From the NCBI GenBank assembly GCA_008694505.1, contig VZDJ01000301.1, positions 3,492,850 through 3,556,849 on the forward strand: a DNA stretch of 64,000 bases. The letters run 5' to 3'. Source of the DNA: Cyanoderma ruficeps. Taxonomy: Eukaryota > Chordata > Aves > Passeriformes > Timaliidae. The notes below the pieces were generated by a model that had not been told where the DNA came from, made no database searches, and worked only from the letters and a program-made list of their open reading frames with translations. Positions 49,761 to 64,000 of the stretch are shown here, one piece after another. Within the stretch, counting starts at the first letter, position 1, and every line of letters begins with the position of its first letter. The position numbers and the translations under genes were made by a program.

Positions 49761-51482
49761 AGTCTTTGCTGTGCCCTCATCTTACCTTCACCAGCACAAG
49801 AAATCCATGCTGCAGTTTTTTTCCTCGTTAGCAGCTCTATGGCAACAGCAGTTCTGAGGCAGCAGTCCTTTACAGTTCTCACTTCATTCTCCTTCCTTCT
49901 GCATGAAGATACACAGCCTGTTAGCCCAGGAAATCAGCAGAGACAATTCTGATGTGATGTAAATTAGTAAACACAAGTCCACAATTATTTCAGAAAAAAA
50001 GTGTGTTCCTGGGGGTACGAAGTTGTATTCCCAGAAGAGATAAATACTAGCAAAGCAAATGAATAATATTAAAGGAAATCAGAGAACTCCTTTTGGGTAA
50101 TTAACTGTAAAATTCTTTGTGATAACTCAGCTTTATTGGACAGAAAGGTGAAAAAAGAGAATTCAGAGCTTAAGATATACACAGTAATACATCCAAATAA
50201 AGTGCTCTATGAAATTGTCATTGACTGTCTTTATTTGTTATTAGCACATAAATTAAACCAGTGCTTTGTTTGTTAAAATCCCACTGAAATAAAGGCAATA
50301 ATGGCATGCAAAATCTTGTAGTCTCGTAACCCATGGAAAAGTATATATCAGGATACATTTAGAAATGGTAACACAGACCTTAGAGGAAAAAAGCAACAGA
50401 AGAAAAACTACCAGTAATTGGATAGTTACTGAGTATTAAATTATCTGCTTGCTCCAAACTTAGGATTTTCCTGATTTCTTACTTTGTTACTTTTAAATTA
50501 ATCAGAACATTGAGCTACAAATAAATGCTGAATATGACAGCAAAAACCCCACCTACTTAAGATTCAGAAAATATTATTATCAGAAGCTCTTAAATTAAAG
50601 CACAAGATAAAAACCCTTTGAACAGAGGCACATACATTCTCTCTATATACTGCAAAAAACTGTCAGCAATTTATAGTTTAATCGCTTTTATCACACACAC
50701 AAAATAAATGAATCGATATATTCCTGCAATTCAGCATGAACATTTCTCTCTCCTGCTGTGTAAAGAACAAAGGTTTCTGGCCACTGCCAATTGCTGTGAC
50801 ATGATGTGTTAAAGTGCATGTCCTCGACTGGCACGAGCAACCCCACAGTCACTCCTGGCTAAAGCAAAGGGATCGCCTGCATCTTGCCTGTGCTTGCAGC
50901 AGTCCATGTGTACCCTCGCTGGGAAACGGGGACAACACGGGCAGGTGTTCCTGGGCACAACCTGAGAGGAAAACATTGAATTCCTTACTAATCCAGCACC
51001 TCACACGTTCGTTTTTGTCTCACCTGGCAATATTCAGTTGGCATACAAAATTATATAGAATAGCCTTCTGGGATGGGTGGGAGCACAAACAGCTGGGGAT
51101 AGGGACTGGCCACAGAGGCTTCCTAGCACTAAACACAAGCCCCAAAAAGCAGAGCAGTCACATTTAGCAGCTCACTTGGCACTTCAGCTCCATGGGCACA
51201 CAATTCAGACTCAGCCACATGAGGAACATGCATCTCTAACGCTGTTAAAAGAGAAAAGCCTTGGAATAGTTATATTTTTCATCCAAAAAGTCTCAGAAGG
51301 ATTAAGAAAATGAACAAATAAAATAATTAAACAAGTCACAATGTTTATCTTGATTAATTTTTTAAACTTTTTTTAAACTTTTCCCCACCCTGTGCTGGCT
51401 GCTTTGCAGGCTGAAGAACAGCTCACAAAGCAACCAGTCCCAGCTTTAGTCAGTTTACAATTGAAGAGATCCTTCAAAGAGA

Positions 51483-51600
51483 GATAATCATTTCCATTTT
51501 ACAAAGAGATGAAAGAAGGGCACAAAGCTGAAACCACCCATCTACAGTTTCACAGTGTGCCAGTATCAGTGACAGAAACAAACCTTGGAGAATCTGAGCT
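51483..51600 (-). mobile_element. MIR-like SINE fragment
   Basis: Plus-strand text ataatcatttccattttacaaag, then gatgaaagaagggcacaaag and a cacagtgtgccagtatcagtgacagaa-type end, follows the reverse complement of the MIR core and tail. Diverged; the family call is from memory. Confidence 0.42.
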
Positions 51601-52861
51601 ATAGCCACCTGAAGAAATGAACAGTCTCAATTTTATTATGCTCAGTAGGAAACTTTCAGTTTGTAGAAATTAAGATTTACCTTAAGGCCAATACCTCTGA
51701 TCACACACCTCATTTTATTAATGACAAAGTATTTAGCTTTATCGTTATCTTTAACATGTTTTAACAAGCTCTATAAAGTGCATAATACTGTTGTGAAGGT
51801 TAAAATGCTCTGACAGAGAAGAAACAAGAGAATGCAGTTAATATGCAACGCTGGATATGGACAGAAAGAGCTTCTGTGATGGAAAAATGAAATTATTTCT
51901 GTGATGTGTTACTGCTTAGGGACATACACATTTGAAATATTCTGACAATAAATACAGAGTGTATTACAGGCTGTAATACACTCAAAGCAAAGCTCTCCAT
52001 GCACTGCTGTATCAGCTGATAACACCAGACATTTTGTTGTCACCAATTTGAGATATGCCCTCACAAGTCCCAGCGCTGCACACGCTCTCTGGAAAGCACA
52101 GTGTGTTTGTTCTGACATCCCAGAAGTGTGATTGGGATGGGGACAGACACAGTCACATGGATCGTTGCTGTCACCGGTCAGGGCACGAGGCACCTATCAA
52201 GGTACACATATCTACAGTATACATCACACATCAGGATTTTTTTACCCACAAATGGTCCCGTGACTTTACCCCTGTAAAAGCCAAAGACCTGCTTGGACTT
52301 CATTGTGTTTTCATCTTGGCTTTGGCTCCCATGCATTACTTCCTCATACTAAAGCACATAACACTCAAGGTTCTTACCAATAAGGAAAGATACTCAAATT
52401 AAATACAGACATAGGTCTGCCTGTCATGGCTGTTCCAAAACTAAACCAACTGAAATCAGCAATTAAAAATCTCAAGCAATGTCAGCGGATTGCAAATTCG
52501 TATAATAATGAGAATAAATAACACGCAGAGAAGGTTAACCAATAGCAGAAGGAAAATTATTTTCTTCAAAATAATGCACAGGGTTACATTTACCTTTCAG
52601 AACTGGAAAAAATGTTCTTTGCAGATTGTCTCACAGAAATATATGACACACGGTATTTCATGACTTAATAAATGTGACCACAACTGTGTCAGGATGTTAT
52701 CATCTGGTACCCGGTTCATCTCTCAGCTTCATTTCTTTTTGTAATATAAAGAACAAACTCTACCCTGAAAGTAGCTTGCAACTTCTATCAAAGGTTTCTA
52801 GGCCTCCTTCCATTACTGATCCCCACATTCTTCAAGGATTTGTCCACACATAACCTCTGAG

Positions 52862-52935
52862 GCAAATAATATCACCCTCACATTACAGAGAAGAAAACTG
52901 AAGTGCAAAAAGAACTCTCATTCCAATAAAAGTCA
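52862..52935 (-). mobile_element. Possible MIR-like SINE fragment
   Basis: Plus-strand caaataatatcaccctcacattacag followed by agaagaaaactgaagtgcaaaaag resembles the MIR reverse complement (a tattatcccattttacagatgag-type text). Short and weak. Confidence 0.3.
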
Positions 52936-55900
52936 ATGGCAAGTCTAATAGATGTCATCTGCTCTATTTTAGTGCTAAAAATCCTGTCTGTGGTCACACT
53001 AGGAGTCCTCAACACAAGGGAGGAACAGAGCTAAGCTGATTTCATGTCCTGGGCTCGACTACAAACCTTGAAAACTTGGAAACAAAGAATCTAAATGCTC
53101 AATCAAGAAGAACATTCAAGACATAAAGCTGTAATTATTGAGTTTTATAGTGTGCAGAGGACTGGATGACTACCAAAATCATAGACAGAAGAGCATATTT
53201 CTGTTTCAAGTATTTGGGTTAAGATTTTATTGTGCCAACATTCTTCTTATTACCAGAATTGTTACTAAAATTACAACACCACCATAAGTGATTCCATATG
53301 ACAGTTTTCTTATGTTACGCTCATTTAAAGAATTAACAGTAATTTACAAACTTCCACTAAGAAATTAAATACTGACTTGCTCGAATTAACCCTGTTTTTT
53401 ATTAGAAGACCAACCAAATGCTAACCAAAGTAAAAGGGAAACTTTTCACAAATTTAAAGTTTTGACTGAAATTATACCCACTATAAAAATAAGTAGTAAT
53501 TAACTTCCCTTAGTTCTTTAGATTTTTTGACCCCCTGGGAGAGGGCTGAAAAACCAAGGTTCCTCTGAGGGCCCAGAGCACTTCTGCTGTTCCTTTTCAG
53601 CAGCAGTTTACAAGAATTGTCCCACTGTATGAAAAGAAACACCATCTTTTTAAAAAATTCAGCAAGAATTTCATTAATCCAGAGTAAGAAATAAGAAACA
53701 ATAACTCCAAACTTCTGAAGGTGGGAGGGTCACTATGAGTCTGAATTTCAAACTCTAAGAGGAGATGAATGAATGGATGAATAACCTGAAAGATTAAATT
53801 CACACAACTTTGCTGTTTCTTTAAAAAAAAACCCAAAAAGCAAATAAATTATTTTTAAATAGTTTAACAAATTATTATAATAATCAAGAAAAAAACCTAA
53901 CTGGGAATGAAAGAAGAGCTTTTGTTAAGAAACAAAATTATTCACAAGTGAAGCAGGAACACTCTTTGGAGACGTGTGCTCCAAGCAATTAGGAAGCACA
54001 AGCCACAAACCACCCTGCATACATTTCAGACAAGTGAGTCAGCTGGCCAGCAAAAGGCCCCGTCCACCCCACATCCTCTGCACAAGCCTGAATATCTTGA
54101 ACAGACTGAGCATGTGGGACAATTAAATCAACCAAAGCAGTTTAAATACCACTGGCTTTCCATAGTGTTTGGCACCTAAATAATTTAAGCATCTTTGAGC
54201 ACGCTCCTTATAGGCCTAGTGCAAAACTATTCAGTGAGACAGAACTTGGACAGGGAGAGGAAATTCTGGATGTACTTTCAATTCACTCAACAGGGACATC
54301 ATTGACACAAATCTGACTACAAAGACTAGAAATATCTGTCAAAACATAACAAAGTTGTAAAGTAACTCTAAAAAAAGATGACAAAGCAAGCCTAACAACC
54401 CAATGTACTAAAATCACCATAATGTGCATTTCAGATTACACTGAGGTACTAGAGAATACAAAGCCAGCATTCTCAATCCATTAAAAACACTGTATCTTCT
54501 AAATTCTCATTGTTCAGCTTTTTTAGATTGTCATTTCAACAGAGTGACCAAAAATGCTTGCTAGCATTAATGACACCCTGACTGCATTTAAATAACAAAC
54601 ATGTGACTCCAGGAATTTGGACTTTCTTTCGCCCCTGGACGTTTTTCAGAACCTTTTCTATCCGCTCCTACATCTGAGGAAGCAAGCTTTAAGGATCCTT
54701 TGGCACTGATGAACTGAAAACATTACTTCTTGCTACCAACACCCTAACAAATCATCTTGATCCTTAACATGACCTACGGTGAGCAAACTCTGTCTGTTTA
54801 CCATCACCTTCCTTGCCCTGCCAGCCATGGCAATCAAATAACACACAGTCTGAACTGTGGCATCAGACTAGCAAAAGCAGGAAAAGAATTCTAGGATCTT
54901 GCAGGTTTTCTGTGAAGTACCTGGCAGTTTCATGGCAAATTCAAACCATGCCATGAGATTATTAAAAGGAGATTTCTGAGATTTCCTAATGCAAACTGTA
55001 CCTTCAGTATTGGTGAGCAGGGATTGCTCAACTGGTGCTCAGTTTCAGGAGGTGTCAGCTCCTACTGCTTTCTTTAGATACGTCATTCCTTACTTCAATC
55101 TGCATGAATAATCACTGGAAACCCAGCTGCTAAACCAGCTAGTCCATCTGTTACCCCTGCTAATAAATGTATTATTATGTTCACTCTCACTAAAGAGCTC
55201 ATGATTCACTGGGATTGTCTTTTTGGGAAACATCTACAGAAGTATATTAGGTGTACATATACATGTGGCTGTGGATCTTATCTTTAGCAGGACAGACATA
55301 TAATTTAGTGTCTTCTTGGTATCTCTTCTGCCCAATGATAACATGAACCTGGTCCCTGGGGAGAAAGTTTTCAGTTGAGGCTGCTCTAAAAAACTTAATC
55401 AGATTTAAAGCCAGGGGACCACAAAAAATCCCAGTGTCAGTACAAGATTTTTGTCAGTGACAAAATCTGACCTTTTGGTACCTCTGAGTTTGATGCTTCC
55501 TGTTCAGAACACAAATAATTCCAGGCAGAGTGTGGCTAGCACTGAGCCAAAAATACACAAAGTAGATATGAAATCACATGAAAAGGCTCTTTGCACTACG
55601 ATAACCAGAGAGATTTCTCAAACGTTGTACATGGGTTTTAAAGGGTATAAAATGTAGGATTTTTTCTTTGAGTACCGTCAGGGGTCATTGCTAGTTCAAG
55701 AAGCCAGGATATCTTGTTTCACAAAAAGAGAAGACTGCGTCTGTGTTTCCAACCATTTGCTTGAAGTTTACGAAACAGAATTTTTTCCATCCTTTCATTT
55801 CCACTGGAGGAAACACTGGGTTCCTTTCCTCATACACCTTAATATGGAACATCCATATGAGTAGATGCTTTTCACGTGGGAACTGATGATCTGTTTCTTA

Positions 55901-58373
55901 AATCATAATTTAATTGTTCCAGTTGTACAGCACTTAAGGCAAATAAAGCATCTGCCAAGGGGCCACTGGACCAAGGAGTGTCATTGCATTAAAACAACCA
56001 CAAACCTGAGCAAATAATGTGACCAAATAATTCAAACTGCCAAACTCTGCCACGACCACATGACAGCAGACACCAGTCTGCTCACAGGCTTTTCTTTATC
56101 TATCAGAAATTAACAAAATCTTCAGAGACAGAGAAATTTCAAGCTCCCCATAAAGGCCAGTGATCAGGAGCTTGGGGGACACACGTTTGGCTCTGTAGTT
56201 GCCCAAGGCCAAGAAATCTTGACATCTAATCAAGAGACTCCCCATTATTTTTGCCAGGAAATAACAATATCGATTTTAAGAACTGTCCCCCTTGATTGAG
56301 TAATTTAAATTTTTTTCTATTTTTTGGGGGTTTTTTAACAGAATGAAGGTTGGCCAAGCAGAGTAAAACAAGATTTGCAGCAAGCTAGAGCAATGAGATC
56401 AATTTCTCCTTAAAGAAAGCCAGAAAAGCCTTGTTACAGGAAAATTGCTGTCAAACCTGATCTGAATACATGGGCAATCTGAAATGACACTGATTTCTTT
56501 ATTGGAAAAGATAGATACTCGTTTCTGAGATGCCATTTAAGGTCTGTGAAGAATGATGGCTTGCCTTCCTGAAATTCCCACGTCTGGAAATCTTTTCCTC
56601 TCAGATTTGCAAATGTACTAAGACTTAAATGCAGTACTTGAATAAAAATATTCATCAAATCAAATTCAGCAGCTTTCTTAATAAATATTCAAGATCTTTA
56701 ACAAATACTCAGTAGTGTTATTTCTCCATTTAGACTCAAATCACTTTCAATGCAGGGGAAATCTAACCGTGCCAGCCCAAACCCATGTTCACATTCTTTC
56801 TTCAGCCCATCCTGTTTGTTTTTCAACCAGAGGTTAATAGTCCACGCAAACTGGCATCATTCATTTAAAAGGCCTCTGGCTATTGTTGCGTGTCTATCTG
56901 AACTGCAAACACGAGAAATATCCTCAATATTTTCTACCCAGCAGGGGTGGAAAGAAAGAACTTGAGAGCATTAGGATGGGCTGACAGTGGAGCTGCATTT
57001 ATATAATTTTGCTGGGATAGTGGTAGGTTGTACTATTTCTACAGATAATATTACCCCAGCAAATGCTGCCATAGGAAGATTTAAGGTATATACAGTCTTT
57101 GAGAGGCTCCCTTTATGGATATTCTAGATGGTTCTGGACAATTTACAATACTCTAGACAAGTAAAGGGTTGAGTTTTTCAAGCACTGCCTCCATTTCTTC
57201 ATACATAATCACTATGGAAACAGATTGCAAAGTGATACACATAAACCACACAAAGTTGGCACAAAATTATTGCTTATAATTGATACTACTTGCCTCCGTA
57301 ATACTGATAAATAGATTATTGTGAAACCTGAAGAGTATTAAAATGATTGATATTTTTTCTACCACAGTATGAAAGTGTTGGGCATAATCATGAAATTGGT
57401 TTGTACAGTAACAGTTTTCTTAGTGCCTTATTTTGGACTGAACTAACCTTTAAATCACTCTTGACAGGTTTTTTCGTGGACACCGCTGTACTGCAATCTG
57501 CAGCACATGACAGAACCGTGCTTTCGGCAGCACCCCCAGGACCACCTAACCTGTCTCCCACAAATACTCCTGCATTCCCTTCAGGAATGAGCCACCCTCA
57601 GCGCCTCGGGACAAGTTTGCGGGATTCAGCCACGGGCCCGCCGGCCTGCACCGGGTGTGAGCTCGGGGCCGAGGGCCGGGGAACCCTCAGAGGCGCCTCC
57701 ATCTGCCCCCCTCGCCTCAGGGCCTCTCCGTGAGCTCCCAGCGCTGCTCCCTCATGACCAACACTATCCCGGCTCCGGGAGCACAGGGGGAGAGCTCGGG
57801 ATGTGTTTCGAGGAGGAGGAGGCGGGAGCCATTTCTGTGTGCAGATGGGGCGGATGGGCGGCCACCGGCCCCCGCCCCAGGAACCCTCTTTCTCTCTCCT
57901 GTCACCCCCCGACTCCGGGGCTTTAAAAACAACTAACGCTATGGGGAAAAGGCAGCCAAGAAAAGGCGCCGCTATGCCGCCCCAGCCGCAGGGCCGCCCG
58001 CTGCCCCCTCGGCCCGGCCAACCGGCGCCGCCATTGCCCCCGCCCGCCCCGCGCTGCAGCAGGGACCGGACGGGAAACCCCGTGCGCGCGGGGGGGGAAG
58101 GGGAGGCAGAGGGAGGAAGGAGTGGGGCGCTGTGACGCACCGAATGGTGCAATATCCTTCCGCGATCCGACAAAAAAAGTAGTTCCATGCTCCATGTAAC
58201 CTCATAGACCCCAGAGGTTCATACACGACTTTCGGATTAACTCAAAAGGTCGCGTGACGGGAATCTGTTGGGACAGAGGGCTTAATCCGACGAGATTCGT
58301 GCTTTTTTGCGTGTGGCAAGAGGTATATATCCATGCGCAGAGCAGAGCACAACGAGTCCGGCAGTAGGGCGGG

Positions 58374-58409
58374 TATATAAGGCGGGCGCCGCGGAGGGCT
58401 TGCCTTTTC
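58374..58409 (+). promoter_or_regulatory. EIF4A2 TATA box and pyrimidine-rich start region
   Basis: TATATAA at 58374-58380 is followed 25-30 bp later by ccttttc (58403-58409), a plausible pyrimidine-type (TOP-like) transcription start, and 28 bp later by the start codon. A second TATA-like motif (58323-58330) lies upstream. A TATA box inside a CpG island is less common for housekeeping genes but consistent with strong focused initiation. Confidence 0.6.
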
Positions 58410-58437
58410 AGTTGAGGACAGAGCTGGTGATCGGAAC

Positions 58438-64000
<5,563 letters not shown>

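Larger units (their letters stand above)
42650..57590. other. KNG1-EIF4A2 intergenic region (about 15 kb)
   Basis: AT-rich and gene-poor. Features seen: a GC-richer patch with a CTCF-type motif (44780-45010), a pyrimidine-rich tract (49715-49760) and MIR-like relics (51483-51600, 52862-52935). No open frame here has splice context or recognisable family motifs, and no RNA gene was recognised. Regulatory elements may exist but cannot be called from one sequence. Confidence 0.55.

Overview
The window looks like bird (avian) nuclear DNA. It holds four protein-coding genes, all on the + strand, with long introns and canonical vertebrate splice sites: the 3' part of FETUB (fetuin-B), complete HRG (histidine-rich glycoprotein), complete KNG1 (high-molecular-weight kininogen) and nearly all of EIF4A2 (a DEAD-box translation initiation factor). 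This is the FETUB-HRG-KNG1-EIF4A2 order known from human 3q27. Avian origin is inferred from CR1 LINE tails, a long repeat of a type I recognise from bird genomes, and the threonine at position 6 of the kinin (RPPGFTPFR), a sauropsid form.

Layout. 1-6284: FETUB exons 2-7, with the first coding exon upstream of the window. 6285-13880: intergenic, with a GC-rich minisatellite block (6540-7180), an unidentified 153-codon open frame on the - strand (9032-9493) and a CR1 tail. 13887-24261: HRG, with TATA box, seven exons, a His/Pro/Cys tandem-repeat exon and a probable GC-AG intron. 24270-26690: intergenic, mostly an LTR-like avian repeat. 26697-42644: KNG1, with TATA box, ten exons, the kinin and a His-rich D5. 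42650-57590: gene-poor DNA with a consensus CTCF-type motif and ancient SINE-like relics. 57590-63020 and on to the edge: EIF4A2, with CpG island, TATA box and ten of eleven exons. Its introns carry SNORD2 and three well-formed H/ACA snoRNA candidates in introns 7, 8 and 9, matching the human order SNORD2, SNORA81, SNORA63, SNORA4.

The first three genes are tandem members of the type-3 cystatin superfamily. Each cystatin domain is built from three exons with repeating sizes and phases (about 167, 108-117 and 82-90 nt), followed by a gene-specific C-terminal exon: a short tail (FETUB), a His/Pro/Cys repeat (HRG), or kinin + His-rich D5 + prekallikrein-binding D6 (KNG1). In other vertebrates these are secreted liver plasma proteins. 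EIF4A2 is a cytosolic housekeeping gene, set off by 16 kb of spacer.

Most worth a second look: the Cys-containing HRG repeat and the extra cysteines in KNG1 D5; a kinin with Phe8 rather than the chicken Leu8; an in-frame read-through with a poly(A) signal after KNG1 exon 9, which would give a kinin-less kininogen; a possible alternative terminal exon in EIF4A2 intron 10; the GC-AG intron in HRG; and the unidentified open frame at 9032-9493.
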